Source: Terriglobia bacterium (lineage in GTDB: Bacteria > Acidobacteriota > Polarisedimenticolia > Polarisedimenticolales > JAIQFR01). From it: a DNA stretch of 41,768 nt. Below the pieces are notes generated by a model. The model ran no database searches and was not told the DNA's origin. It was given only the letters and a program-made list of their open reading frames with translations. Made by a program: the position numbers and the translations under genes. Position 1 is the first letter of the stretch. Each line of letters opens with the position of its first letter. Positions 8,200-16,437 of this stretch are shown here, piece by piece. The stretch lies in the NCBI GenBank assembly GCA_020073205.1, contig JAIQFR010000029.1, positions 1-41,768 of the forward strand, read 5' to 3'.

Positions 8200-10275
8200 C
8201 TATCCGTAGAGCCGGTCGTGATGGAGAGCGACGAGGCTGTCGGGAACCGGGCGGTAGTCCAGCGGCTCCAGCGAGAACGAGCCGCGTCCCTGGGTCTGCG
8301 ATCGCAGGACGGTGAGATAGCCGAACATCTCCCCGATGGGCACGACGCCGCGGACCAGGATGTTCCCGCGCGTGAAGCGCGTCTCCTCGACCACGGCGCG
8401 GCGCTGGTTCAGGGTCTTCACGACGCCGCCGAGGTACTCCTCGGGGACCCGGATCTCCAGCCGGCCGTAGGGCTCAAGGACCTGGGATCCCGCGACGCGC
8501 AGCGCCTCCCGGAGCGCCATGCTCGTCGCCGAGTTCAGGGCGATCTCAGGCTGTCCGACGTCGTCGTAGGCGGCGTCGAGGAGCACGACGCGGATCGCCG
8601 TGACCGGGTAACCGTAGAGCCCGCCCCCCTCCGCCGCGTTCCTGACCGACTCCAGGATCGACGGCAGATACGCCTGGGGCAGCGTTCCCTGGCGGAGGCG
8701 GTCCAGCACCTCCACCGACGGCGGGACCCCGGGTGCCGGCTCGATGCCCAGCTCGATCCTCGCGAACAGGTTCTCCCCCGCCACCTGGCGCCGGTACTCC
8801 GCCGCGGCCTTCGCGGCGACGCGGGCGGTCTCCCGGTAGGAGACCCTCGGCTTCCCGTACACGGCGTTCACGCCGAAATCACGCAGCATCCGCCCCAGCA
8901 CCACGTCCAGGTGCAGCTCGCCCATGCCCGACAGCAGCGTCTGGCCCGTGTCGGGGTCCACCGACGAGCGCAGCGTCGGGTCCTCCCGCTGCATGCGCGC
9001 GAGCACCTCGGCGAATCGGTCGCGGTCGGTGGTGGTCCTTGGCTCCACCGCGACGGAGACGACCGCCTCCGGGAACCGGATCGGCTCGAGGAGGACCGGG
9101 AACGCCTCGTCGCAGAGGGTGTCGCCGGTCACCGTCCGGTGGAGCCCGGCCACCGCGACGATGTCGCCCGCCTCGATCTCCTCCACCGGCTCCCCCCGGT
9201 CGGCGTGCATTCGCAGGATCCGGCGGAGTCGTTCCTTCTCGCCGGTGCGCGGATTCGTGGTCCGTTCGCCGGAGCTTAAGCGTCCCGAGTAGACGCGGAG
9301 GTAGTACAGGTCCGCGGACGTCGCCGCGACCACCTTGAATACCAGCGCGGCGAACGGCGCGTCGAGCCGCGGCTCCCTCCGTATCGGCCTCCCGTCCGAC
9401 GGGCTCGTCCCCTCGATCGGGGGCATGTCCCCCGGCGCCGGCAGGAAGGCGCACACCGCGTCGAGCACCGGCTGGATCCCCGAGTTCCTCAGGGCCGCGC
9501 CGCAGACGACCGGAACCGCCCGGTGCGCCAGCGTCGCTTCCCGCAGGGCCGAACGGAACGCGTCCGCGGAGATCTCCTCGTCCCGGAGGTATCGCTCCGC
9601 CAGACCGTCGTGCACCTCCGCGAGAGCCTCGACCATGAGGGCGCGCCGGCGCTCGGCCTCCGCTGCGAGCCGACCTGGGATCGCGCTGACGATCACGTCC
9701 CGCCCCTGGGACCCCGGATCGAAGGTGAGATACGCGCGATCCGGCAGATCCACGATCCCGGCGAACGTCTCCGCGGAGCCGTCCGGGAACTGGATCGGAA
9801 CCGCGTGGGCGTGCAGGCGCTCCCTGAGGGACCGCACGGCCGCGTCGAAATCGGCACCCACGCGATCCATCTTGTTGACGAACGCGATGCGTGGAACCTC
9901 GTACCGGTCCGCCTGGTGCCAGACGGTCTCGGACTGCGGCTCGACCCCCTCGACCCCGTCGAAGATCACCACCGCGCCGTCGAGCACCCTTAGGGCCCTC
10001 TCGACTTCGGCCGTGAAGTCGACGTGCCCCGGCGTGTCGATCAGGTTGATCTGGTGATCCTTCCAGATGAAGGTGGTCGCGGCGTCGGAGATCGTGATCC
10101 CGCGGTCCCGCTCGTCCACGCGGAAGTCCATCACGGCCTCGCCGTCGTGAACCTCGCCGATCCTGTGGCTGCGCCCCGTGTAGAAGAGGAAGCGCTCGGT
10201 GGTGGTCGTCTTGCCCGCGTCGATGTGCGCGACGATCCCGATGTTGCGAACGCGTTCAGGAGGTACGGATGCCAT
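8200..10275 (-). CDS. fusA: Elongation factor G (possibly a paralogue)
   Basis: Translational GTPase driving ribosome translocation, 691 residues from the chosen start, the normal EF-G length. Visible motifs: P-loop [11 protein letters not shown] (residues 17-27), R-G-I-T-I switch [19 protein letters not shown], then domains II-V with [10 protein letters not shown] near 450 and M-F-G-Y near the end. The chosen ATG yields the usual N-terminus [13 protein letters not shown] but has only a weak ribosome-binding site (GGCGGGG). A GTG at 10347 overlaps the stop of the HEAT-repeat gene and could be an alternative, coupled start. The gene is not next to ribosomal protein genes or tuf, so it may be a second EF-G copy; this cannot be decided from the window. 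Confidence 0.93.
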   Translation of the reverse strand: MASVPPERVRNIGIVAHIDAGKTTTTERFLFYTGRSHRIGEVHDGEAVMDFRVDERDRGITISDAATTFIWKDHQINLIDTPGHVDFTAEVERALRVLDGAVVIFDGVEGVEPQSETVWHQADRYEVPRIAFVNKMDRVGADFDAAVRSLRERLHAHAVPIQFPDGSAETFAGIVDLPDRAYLTFDPGSQGRDVIVSAIPGRLAAEAERRRALMVEALAEVHDGLAERYLRDEEISADAFRSALREATLAHRAVPVVCGAALRNSGIQPVLDAVCAFLPAPGDMPPIEGTSPSDGRPIRREPRLDAPFAALVFKVVAATSADLYYLRVYSGRLSSGERTTNPRTGEKERLRRILRMHADRGEPVEEIEAGDIVAVAGLHRTVTGDTLCDEAFPVLLEPIRFPEAVVSVAVEPRTTTDRDRFAEVLARMQREDPTLRSSVDPDTGQTLLSGMGELHLDVVLGRMLRDFGVNAVYGKPRVSYRETARVAAKAAAEYRRQVAGENLFARIELGIEPAPGVPPSVEVLDRLRQGTLPQAYLPSILESVRNAAEGGGLYGYPVTAIRVVLLDAAYDDVGQPEIALNSATSMALREALRVAGSQVLEPYGRLEIRVPEEYLGGVVKTLNQRRAVVEETRFTRGNILVRGVVPIGEMFGYLTVLRSQTQGRGSFSLEPLDYRPVPDSLVALHHDRLYG

Positions 10276-10343
10276 CCCCGCCGATCCGGTTTCCCGCGGG
10301 CCCGGCGGGAGGCACTCGCGCCACCCGGGACGGTCCCGCGCAT

Positions 10344-12050
10344 TCACATCACGTAGTTGCCGCCCGAGTCCTCCGGGTCGCCCGGTGAGCCGTCGTCTTC
10401 CGGCTCGCCGACCTGGCGGGCCCTTTCATCCTCGATGGCTCGGAGGATCTCGTCCTCCTCGGGAATCCTCACGTTGTGAATCGCGCCGAGAAGGAGCAGG
10501 CCCTGGCCGACCACCGCGGGATCCTCGTCGAGCCAATCGCGCAGGGGATCGATGAGCTCCTCGGTGCCGAACAGGCTCACCCACTCCGCGGTGCTGCCGG
10601 CGCCCACCTCTTCCATGAACCACGACAGGTTCGAGGTGACCGCCTCGTAGGCCGACCGCGTCCCCAGATCGCACAGCAGTACCAGGAGGCTGTGGGCCGC
10701 GTCGGCGTCCGCCCCGCCCGACTCGATCCGGGCGCGGGCCGGAGCGACGATCGCCTCGCCCATCATCGCGAGCGCCCTCTCGGCCGCACCGTAGACGTAA
10801 GAGTTCTCGTCGGAGAGGTATTCCATCACCTCGGGGATGAAATGGACGGCCCGCAGCTCGCCCAGCGTCTCGAGCGCCACGACCTTCGGGAAGAACGGCC
10901 CTTGGGACTCGAGCATCCTGAGGCACCAGTCCTGCGCTTTCCTCCCCTCCTCCTCGCGCTCCTTGCACAGGACCGCGATCGCGGGAGGCAGGTCGGGAAG
11001 CACGAAGGCGGTCTCGACCTCGGCGAGGGTCAAGAGCCGGTCCAGGTCCCCCCGGGCCCGGCGGAGGGCGAGTCCCATGTTTCGGTAGCGGGCGAGCGCG
11101 AACGCCGCGGAGAGCTGGAAGCCGAGGACCCATTGCTGGAATTGGTGGCCGAGACGCTCCACGTCGTCGAGCATCGCGGAGGTGGTGAACGCCCCGACCG
11201 CGGCGGCGATCCGCTCCGGCAGATCGTCCTCGGGGTCGCGGGGGAGCCTCTGGGCCGCGCCCCGCGTCCACTCGGCGATGGAGCGGACGATCTCGCCGAG
11301 GTCGCCCGCCCGGAAACGGTGGGCGATCTGCTTGATGGTCGCCTCCCCCATCGCCGCGAGGATGTCGCAGTCGTAGCCGGACTCCACCGCCTTGATGGTC
11401 TTCCTGAGCTCGATGCGCCCGGAAGGGCCGGTCCTGAAACACCATCCGGCGTCGTCGATCTCCAGGGTCTCGAGGAGCGTGCGGAACCCCTCCCCCGCCC
11501 TGTGCGCGCCGCGCCATTGGAGCGCGGTGAGGAACCGGGCCAGCACGTCGGGGATCTCGCGCGCCTCCACGATCTTGAGCACGCCGCGGAGGGCCGCCGG
11601 ATCCGCCAGCAGCTCCACCTTCTTGGCCACGAACTCGCGCACGAGCTCCCGCGCGTCGGGGCTCCCCAGATCGGCCAGTGCCTCGACGATGATGCCGAGC
11701 GCGGGCTCGGTCATGTCGCCTCGCTGCAAGGCGGAGGCGGCGAGGTCTACGGTGTTGGGGTACCCGAGCCGGGCCAGCGCCGTGAGACAGTGGCCGGGAG
11801 TCGCGCCGCGCAGCAGGCGGAAGCCGCGGAGCAGGATGTTGTGGTGCTTGGCCGTGCCGTGCTCGCCGAGGTGGCGCGCCACCATGGTCGGCGTCGCGTC
11901 GTGATCGTCGAGGACGAAGCCTTGCACGACGTCGCAGCAGGTCTCGGGAAAGTGGCGGATGAGGCGGTCGATCGCCCAGTAGCGGACCTCCGGGTCCTCC
12001 CACTTGGCGAACCGGGCGAGCTCCTCGAACGACCAGATCGGTTCGGCCAC
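10344..12050 (-). CDS. HEAT-repeat protein of unknown function
   Basis: Soluble, mostly helical protein of 568 residues with no signal peptide or membrane segment. Repeating helix pairs fit HEAT or armadillo-like repeats, for example [14 protein letters not shown] near the start, [10 protein letters not shown] near 130 and [17 protein letters not shown] near 415. Such proteins are scaffolds for protein-protein contacts; no enzymatic motif is visible. Two GTG starts are six bases apart; the one used here has GGAGG with a 9-base spacer, the earlier one (12056) only 3 bases. The C-terminus is acidic and low in complexity. Its stop (ATGTGA) contains a GTG in the elongation factor G frame, so the two genes may be translationally coupled. 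Confidence 0.8.
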   Translation of the reverse strand: MAEPIWSFEELARFAKWEDPEVRYWAIDRLIRHFPETCCDVVQGFVLDDHDATPTMVARHLGEHGTAKHHNILLRGFRLLRGATPGHCLTALARLGYPNTVDLAASALQRGDMTEPALGIIVEALADLGSPDARELVREFVAKKVELLADPAALRGVLKIVEAREIPDVLARFLTALQWRGAHRAGEGFRTLLETLEIDDAGWCFRTGPSGRIELRKTIKAVESGYDCDILAAMGEATIKQIAHRFRAGDLGEIVRSIAEWTRGAAQRLPRDPEDDLPERIAAAVGAFTTSAMLDDVERLGHQFQQWVLGFQLSAAFALARYRNMGLALRRARGDLDRLLTLAEVETAFVLPDLPPAIAVLCKEREEEGRKAQDWCLRMLESQGPFFPKVVALETLGELRAVHFIPEVMEYLSDENSYVYGAAERALAMMGEAIVAPARARIESGGADADAAHSLLVLLCDLGTRSAYEAVTSNLSWFMEEVGAGSTAEWVSLFGTEELIDPLRDWLDEDPAVVGQGLLLLGAIHNVRIPEEDEILRAIEDERARQVGEPEDDGSPGDPEDSGGNYVM

Positions 12051-12092
12051 CGACACGAGCCTCCCGCGGCGGCGGTCGCCGCGTCGCCGGAC

Positions 12093-12101
12093 ATTCTAGC
12101 A
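12093..12101 (-). promoter_or_regulatory. Candidate extended -10 promoter for the HEAT-repeat gene
   Basis: The minus strand reads TGCTAGAAT, an extended -10 (TGn followed by five of six consensus bases), about 43 bases upstream of the start. No good -35 box lies 16-18 bases further upstream, as is usual for extended -10 promoters. Confidence 0.4.
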
Positions 12102-12320
12102 TCCGGTCCCGAGTCCCCCGGGCGCGGGGGGTCGCGGTGGCCTCCGGCCCCGGTGGAGGTCGTCGCATCGCGGGCCGGAACCGGACGGTGGTCCTCCCGA
12201 TCGAGGCGGCGCTGGGTCATGCGGCGCAATCGGCAGGTCCGGAAGCGCACTTCCGCACACCGTCCTCGCATCGACCGAATTCGGACTGTTTCCGTCCGAC
12301 TTGAAGCGGCGCGTCGCGCC
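12102..12320. other. Divergent intergenic region
   Basis: Part of the 380-base gene-free gap (12051-12430) between the HEAT-repeat gene and the redox operon. Apart from the promoter candidates at its two ends I see only a short 6-base-pair inverted repeat around 12240-12255 and a locally lower GC content near 12270-12360. No RNA gene or small reading frame is convincing. Confidence 0.5.
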
Positions 12321-12349
12321 TTTACTCTCTCGCCGCGTGTTGCTATGGT
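12321..12349 (+). promoter_or_regulatory. Predicted promoter of the redox operon
   Basis: TTTACT (12321-12326) and TATGGT (12344-12349) are 17 bases apart, each matching four of six sigma-70 consensus positions, in a locally AT-richer stretch. It lies about 80 bases upstream of the first gene of the operon. Confidence 0.45.
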
Positions 12350-12430
12350 AAACGATCACGACACGCGCGATTCGAGACCCGGCAGAGGATTCCGCTGCCC
12401 GGCCGGGGTCTTGCAGAGGAGAACGACGCC

Positions 12431-12961
12431 ATGGAAGCGGAGCGCTCCGCCTACCGGTACGAGATGGTGAACGTGCGGCCCGGCTACATCGTCGTCGAGC
12501 ACGAGGTCCAGAGCAAGGCGATGCGAGCTTATTTCTCGTCCGATCCCGTCGCGCCGGTCGAGGAGTACCGCGAGGGGAACCGGATCTGGAAGCACACCGC
12601 CACGGCCCAGTCGCTCCGGTTTTCGATCCGGGACACGCGCACCGGCGAGGTGGCCCCGTTCGACGAGCTGCTCGGTCTCGCTTTCTACGGAAGCTGTCCC
12701 AAGGGCACCGAGGTCTGGGAGATCGGCGACCTCGCCCAAGAGCACAAGGTCTCGATCTACGTCGCCGTGACCGGGGAAGCCGCCGAAGGGGTGCGCGGTG
12801 GCCTGACGGTCGAGAAGCTCCGGATCCTGAACCGCTATTTCAACGAACGGCTGCGGGACCGGGAGAAGAAGATCCTGATCCTCCCGGACCGCTTCGGCCT
12901 GTACCGGGAGTTCTCAAACGGGCACATCATGGTCGACCTCGGCCTCACGGCGATGGAGTAG
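12431..12961 (+). CDS. Unknown protein, first gene of the redox operon
   Basis: A 176-residue soluble protein that I do not recognise. GAGGAG lies 9 bases before the ATG, so the start is well supported. It is charged, with no signal peptide, membrane helix, cysteine cluster or nucleotide loop; the single Cys is in Y-G-S-C-P-K-G near residue 94. Predicted character is mixed alpha/beta: strands about 12-25 and 60-70, a helix about 126-145 (V-E-K-L-R-I-L-N-R-Y-F-N) and a strand I-L-I-L-P-D near 147-152. It is followed 34 bases later by two DRTGG-like genes and then by electron-transfer genes, so a regulatory or assembly role for that complex is plausible but inferred only from context. Confidence 0.75.
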   Translation: MEAERSAYRYEMVNVRPGYIVVEHEVQSKAMRAYFSSDPVAPVEEYREGNRIWKHTATAQSLRFSIRDTRTGEVAPFDELLGLAFYGSCPKGTEVWEIGDLAQEHKVSIYVAVTGEAAEGVRGGLTVEKLRILNRYFNERLRDREKKILILPDRFGLYREFSNGHIMVDLGLTAME

Positions 12962-12995
12962 CCCCGGCCGGGCTTAAACTAAGGAGAGTGCGACG

Positions 12996-13325
12996 ATGAC
13001 CCTCAAGGACCTTGCCGAGAAGCTCCAGCTCAAGGCGCTCAACACGGTGGCCGACAAGCCGGTGACCGGGGTGTACATCTCGGACATGGTCAGCGACGTG
13101 ATCGCCAACGCGAAGCCCGGCAACGTGCTGGTCACGGTCCAGGTCCACAACAACGTGATCGCCGCGGCGAACCTGGTGGACGTTACCGGGATCATCCTGA
13201 CCCGGGGCCGGAAGCCGGCGGACGACATGGTCGCCCTGGCGGAAAAGGCCGGCATCACGGTCCTGCTCACCGACCTGAACAGCTGGCAGGTCGCCAGCAT
13301 GCTGTTCGAGGCGGGACTCCGCTGA
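12996..13325 (+). CDS. DRTGG-like domain protein 1
   Basis: A 109-residue single-domain protein resembling the DRTGG domain found as short stand-alone proteins beside [FeFe]-hydrogenase operons and in HPr-kinase or CBS proteins. Core features are an N-terminal helix, then G-V-Y-I-S-D-M-V-S-D-V near 25-35, K-P-G-N-V-L-V-T near 41-48, V-T-G-I-I-L-T-R-G near 63-71 and a C-terminal T-V-L-L-T-D. The literal D-R-T-G-G string is absent. AAGGAG precedes the ATG by 9 bases. The next gene encodes a diverged copy of the same fold. The domain is thought to bind a small ligand or partner; no catalytic residues are visible. Confidence 0.78.
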   Translation: MTLKDLAEKLQLKALNTVADKPVTGVYISDMVSDVIANAKPGNVLVTVQVHNNVIAAANLVDVTGIILTRGRKPADDMVALAEKAGITVLLTDLNSWQVASMLFEAGLR

Positions 13326-13332
13326 GCCCCGG

Positions 13333-13716
13333 ATGACGTCCGACCCGACCTCCATGTCCGCGGGACTGCGGCTCGCCGAGATCCGGGACCTCTTGGGATG
13401 CGAGGTGATCAGCGGCGGACACCGGCTGGACGAGGTCGTGACCGAGTGCTTCGCGGCCGACCTGATGAGCGACGTGCTGGCCTTCTCGAAGCCGCACGCG
13501 CTCCTGATCACGGGCCTTTCGGGGATCCAGTCGGTTCACACCGCCGACGTCGCGGAGTTGGCCGGGATCGTTTTCGTGCACAGGAAGCGCCCACCGCAGC
13601 AGGTCCTCGACCTGGCCCGGGAGCGGAACCTCCCGGTGCTCTCGACGCCGCTCCACATGTTCGACGCGTGCGCGGCCCTCGCCGCGCGAGGGCTCCGCGG
13701 CGGCTCCAAGAGCTGA
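13333..13716 (+). CDS. DRTGG-like domain protein 2
   Basis: A 127-residue paralogue of the preceding protein: F-A-A-D-L-M-S-D-V, K-P-H-A-L-L-I-T, L-A-G-I-V-F-V-H-R and P-V-L-S-T-P align position by position with its neighbour's core motifs. It begins 7 bases after the preceding stop and has no obvious ribosome-binding site, so coupling to the upstream gene is likely; a second Met at residue 8 is an alternative start. Tandem, diverged DRTGG-like genes followed by a GHKL ATPase are a recurring neighbourhood of bifurcating hydrogenases (recalled, not checked). A signalling role as a pair is inferred. Confidence 0.78.
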   Translation: MTSDPTSMSAGLRLAEIRDLLGCEVISGGHRLDEVVTECFAADLMSDVLAFSKPHALLITGLSGIQSVHTADVAELAGIVFVHRKRPPQQVLDLARERNLPVLSTPLHMFDACAALAARGLRGGSKS

Positions 13717-13739
13717 CGGAGCGGGAACGGCGTTTGCAA

Positions 13740-14186
13740 ATGGTCAACTCCGACCCGCGGGATGAGGCCCTCTACCGCGAGTCGTTCGCGATCTTGGGGA
13801 ACGACTTCGAGCACGGCGGGGACGTCGCGACGCGGGTGAAAAGCGTCCTGAAGGAGCTGGGCATCGACGGAGCCCTCGTCCGCCGATTGAGCATCGCGAA
13901 CTTCGAGGCCGAGATGAACGTGATCATGTACGCCGACGCGGCGGCGCTGGACCTCACCGTGACGCGCGACGAGGTGCGGGTGGTCGTGGCGGATCGTGGG
14001 CCGGGGATCCCCGACATCGGGATGGCGATGCAGGAGGGGTACTCCACCGCCACCGCCGAGATGCGGGCGCGGGGATTCGGCGCCGGCATGGGCTTGCCGA
14101 ACATCCGCAGGAACGCCGACCAGTTCGAGATCGAGTCGGTCCCCGGGTCGGGGACCACGCTCCGCTACGCCGTCCGTCTCGGGTAA
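13740..14186 (+). CDS. GHKL ATPase, anti-sigma-factor/RsbW-like
   Basis: Stand-alone histidine-kinase-like ATPase domain of 148 residues. The N box has Glu56-x3-Asn60 (F-E-A-E-M-N-V), G1 is D-R-G-P-G-I (85-90) and G2 is G-F-G-A-G-M-G-L (112-119), all intact, so ATP binding is expected. There is no dimerisation/phosphoacceptor domain, so it resembles RsbW/SpoIIAB serine kinases rather than a sensor kinase. No STAS antagonist gene or partner sigma gene is adjacent; a sigma factor lies at 34.4-35.3 kb, but a link is speculative. The start is uncertain: the ATG used has no close Shine-Dalgarno, and a TTG six bases upstream is possible. It probably conveys redox state from the neighbouring Fe-S protein. 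Confidence 0.87.
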   Translation: MVNSDPRDEALYRESFAILGNDFEHGGDVATRVKSVLKELGIDGALVRRLSIANFEAEMNVIMYADAAALDLTVTRDEVRVVVADRGPGIPDIGMAMQEGYSTATAEMRARGFGAGMGLPNIRRNADQFEIESVPGSGTTLRYAVRLG

Positions 14187-14196
14187 GCGAGGAGCC

Positions 14197-15552
14197 GTGA
14201 GCGGCACGATCGTCCACTCCGTCGAATTCGACCGCGCGCTCTGCGTCGCGTGCGTCGCCTGCTGCAAGGCGTGTCCCACCCAGGCGATCCGGGTCCGCGA
14301 GGGGCGCGTGGTCGTGGACGGCGAGCGCTGCATCGACTGCGGGGAGTGCATCCGCGCATGCCCTCACGATGCGGTGAGCGCGCGGACCTCGTCGCCGTCG
14401 GACCTCAAGAGATTCCGGTACACGGTGGCCATTCCGTCGACCACGCTCTTCTCCCAGTTCGGCGGGGACGTCGAGCCCGCGAGGATCGCGGAGGCCCTTC
14501 TGACTCTGGGCTTCGACCGGGTTCACGACATGTCCTGGATGTGCGAGATGGTGGGCCGCGCCGTGGACACCTACCTCTCGGAGTGCGGCGAGCCCTGGCC
14601 GAAGATCTCCGTGACCTGCCCCGGGGTGATCCGGCTGATCCAGCTCCGGTACCCCGACCTCGTTCCGCACCTTCTGCCGTTCGAGAGCCCGCGCGAGCTG
14701 ACGGCGAAGCTCGTGAGAAGGAAGCTCTCCGTCGAGCAGGGCATCCCCGCAAGCGACATCGGGGCCTTCTACATCACCCCCTGCTCGGCCATCATGCACT
14801 CCATCCTCTGGCCGGTCGGCCTCGAGGAGTCCTACCTCGACGGCGCGTTCTCGGTGGCGGAGATCTACGGCCCGCTCCGGCGGGCGATCGAAGAGGCGGC
14901 CGAGGTCCCCGCCGGCTCCGATTTCAGCCCGAGGGGGCTGAACTGGGCCGTGGCCGGCGGCGAGACCGCGATGATGCGCAGCGGGAACACGCTCACGCTC
15001 TCCGGAGTGCAGGACGTCACGTACGTGTTCGACCGGATCGAGTCGGGGAAATTCCGCAGCGTGGACTTCATCGAAGCGTACATCTGTCCCGACGGCTGCG
15101 TCTCCGGCCCGCTCCTCATCGAGGGGCGCTACGCCGCCAAGCGGGCCCTCCGCGAGGTGGTGTCCCGGCTCGGCGCGAGAGGGGCCGTGCAGGAGGAGAA
15201 GGTCCGCTCGCTCGTTCGCGACCACTTCTTCGATCTCGAGGAGGAGGTCCGGGCCCGGCCGGTCAAGGCGCCGTCGAGGGACCTCAGGGAGGCGGTGCGC
15301 CTCAAGCAGGAGAAGGACCACCTCCTTTCGTCGTTCCCGAGGAAGGACTGCGCGGCCTGCGGCGCGCCCACCTGCGAGGCGCTGGCGGAGGACGTGCTTC
15401 GCGGCGCCGCCGCGACCGACGACTGCGTCTTCGTCAAGCTCGATCGTCTTGCCCCCCCTCCCGTCGCCCCGGGAGCGGAGGCGACGTCACCGTCCGGGGC
15501 GGAGAGGGGGAGCGGCCGGTCGGGACCGCCGCTCCCGGGGGAGGGAACGTGA
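14197..15552 (+). CDS. H-cluster-like [FeFe]-hydrogenase homologue with ferredoxin and ARL-type Fe-S domains
   Basis: A 451-residue iron-sulfur protein. N-terminal 2x[4Fe-4S] ferredoxin: Cys16, 19, 22, 26 and Cys45, 48, 51, 55. A hydrogenase large-subunit domain covers about 75-330. H-cluster cysteines map to Cys141 (V-T-C-P-G), Cys196 (T-P-C-S-A), Cys297 and Cys301 (I-C-P-D-G-C), so all four ligands are present. The catalytic proton-relay cysteine is Thr140, the cyanide-contacting lysine is Ile199, and the Met before the third motif is Tyr. A C-terminal 4Fe-4S motif follows (Cys385, 388, 393, 410), then a Pro/Gly/Ser tail. This matches the sensory, group C-like hydrogenases more than catalytic HydA, although the PAS domain seen in HydS is absent. 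The GTG start has GAGG four bases upstream. Active hydrogenase function is unlikely; a redox or H2 sensor is inferred. Confidence 0.85.
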   Translation: MSGTIVHSVEFDRALCVACVACCKACPTQAIRVREGRVVVDGERCIDCGECIRACPHDAVSARTSSPSDLKRFRYTVAIPSTTLFSQFGGDVEPARIAEALLTLGFDRVHDMSWMCEMVGRAVDTYLSECGEPWPKISVTCPGVIRLIQLRYPDLVPHLLPFESPRELTAKLVRRKLSVEQGIPASDIGAFYITPCSAIMHSILWPVGLEESYLDGAFSVAEIYGPLRRAIEEAAEVPAGSDFSPRGLNWAVAGGETAMMRSGNTLTLSGVQDVTYVFDRIESGKFRSVDFIEAYICPDGCVSGPLLIEGRYAAKRALREVVSRLGARGAVQEEKVRSLVRDHFFDLEEEVRARPVKAPSRDLREAVRLKQEKDHLLSSFPRKDCAACGAPTCEALAEDVLRGAAATDDCVFVKLDRLAPPPVAPGAEATSPSGAERGSGRSGPPLPGEGT

Positions 15553-15950
15553 GTCAGGACATGCTGCTGCTTGAAGTGACCTGCCCGAACTGCGGCGATC
15601 TGCTGACGGAGGGCCGCCACGTGCACCTCGGAGGGTACCTCAAGGAAGCCAACCAGGACGGGGACGTCTTCCTGAGCGCCATCTTCGGCGAGTACTCCAT
15701 CCAATCCGACCTCGCGATTCCCGACGGGGGGATCGCCGAGTTCCGCTGCCCGACGTGCGACATGAGCCTGATGCTCAATACGCCGTGCCGCCTGTGCGGC
15801 GCGCCGATGGCGTCGCTCAACCTCAAGACCGGCGGCTACCTGGAGTTCTGCTCGCGCCGTGGCTGCAAGGGGCACGCCCTGGGCGGATTCGGCGACGTCG
15901 ACGAGATGATCAGCCTGGTCAATCGGATGCTCCACACGCCTCACGATTGA
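15549..15950 (+). CDS. Small zinc-ribbon-like protein of unknown function
   Basis: A 133-residue protein with four cysteine pairs: Cys12/15 (C-P-N-C-G), Cys67/70 (C-P-T-C), Cys80/83 (C-R-L-C-G) and Cys101/106. This pattern suggests two treble-clef or rubredoxin-like zinc knuckles, though an Fe-S site is possible. The middle part (about 20-60) is a non-cysteine insert with G-E-Y-S-I. The GTG start overlaps the previous stop (GTGA) and has GGGAGGG just upstream, implying translational coupling to the H-cluster-like protein. A downstream Met5 is an alternative start. No DNA-binding motif beyond the ribbons is visible. Assembly factor or regulator of the adjacent complex is a guess from context. 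Confidence 0.78.
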   Translation: MSQDMLLLEVTCPNCGDLLTEGRHVHLGGYLKEANQDGDVFLSAIFGEYSIQSDLAIPDGGIAEFRCPTCDMSLMLNTPCRLCGAPMASLNLKTGGYLEFCSRRGCKGHALGGFGDVDEMISLVNRMLHTPHD

Positions 15951-15966
15951 GCGGAGGCCCCTGTCC

Positions 15967-16437
15967 ATGGAAACCCAACGGCAGTACGACTTCAAGCACA
16001 TGCACTACGTGGGCGAGGAGGGGAAGCTCATTCCTCTCCTCCAGAAGGCGCAGGCCGAAGACGGGTACCTCACGAAGGAGCGCCTGCTCCGCATCCGAGA
16101 CGAGACCGGCGTCCCGCTCACGCAGATCTACGGCGTGGCGACGTTCTACGCGCAGTTCCGCTTCAAACCGATCGGCAAGCACCTCCTCCGGGTGTGCCAC
16201 GGCACCGCCTGCCACGTCGCGGGGGCGAAGGACCTCACCGAGGAGATCGAGACGCAGCTCGAGGTCAAGAACGGCGAGACGACGAAGGACGACCTGTTCA
16301 CCCTCGAGACCGTCTCGTGCCTCGGCTGCTGCAGCTTGGCCCCCGTGATCATGATCGACGAGACCACCCACGCGAACCTCACGCCCTCCGGGGTGAAGAA
16401 GGTCCTGAGGAAGTACCAGAGCGGAGAGAAGAAATGA
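15967..16437 (+). CDS. NuoE/HydC-like [2Fe-2S] subunit
   Basis: Thioredoxin-like [2Fe-2S] subunit of 156 residues, the small electron-transfer partner of NuoF-type flavoproteins in complex I and bifurcating hydrogenases or dehydrogenases. Cluster ligands are Cys77 and Cys82 (V-C-H-G-T-A-C-H), Cys118 and Cys122 (S-C-L-G-C-C-S). The N-terminal helical part contains the conserved G-V-A-T-F-Y-A-Q-F segment near 56-64. Its stop overlaps the next start (ATGA), so stoichiometric coupled translation with the NuoF-like subunit is expected. In HydABC/Stn-type complexes this is the third, invariant subunit. Function in a cytosolic complex is strongly supported by context. Confidence 0.95.
   Translation: METQRQYDFKHMHYVGEEGKLIPLLQKAQAEDGYLTKERLLRIRDETGVPLTQIYGVATFYAQFRFKPIGKHLLRVCHGTACHVAGAKDLTEEIETQLEVKNGETTKDDLFTLETVSCLGCCSLAPVIMIDETTHANLTPSGVKKVLRKYQSGEKK

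Noticed and set aside
14197-15552. Annotation as a catalytic [FeFe]-hydrogenase
   Set aside because: The proton-relay cysteine and active-site lysine are replaced, and the C-terminal ARL-type domain fits accessory or sensory members.
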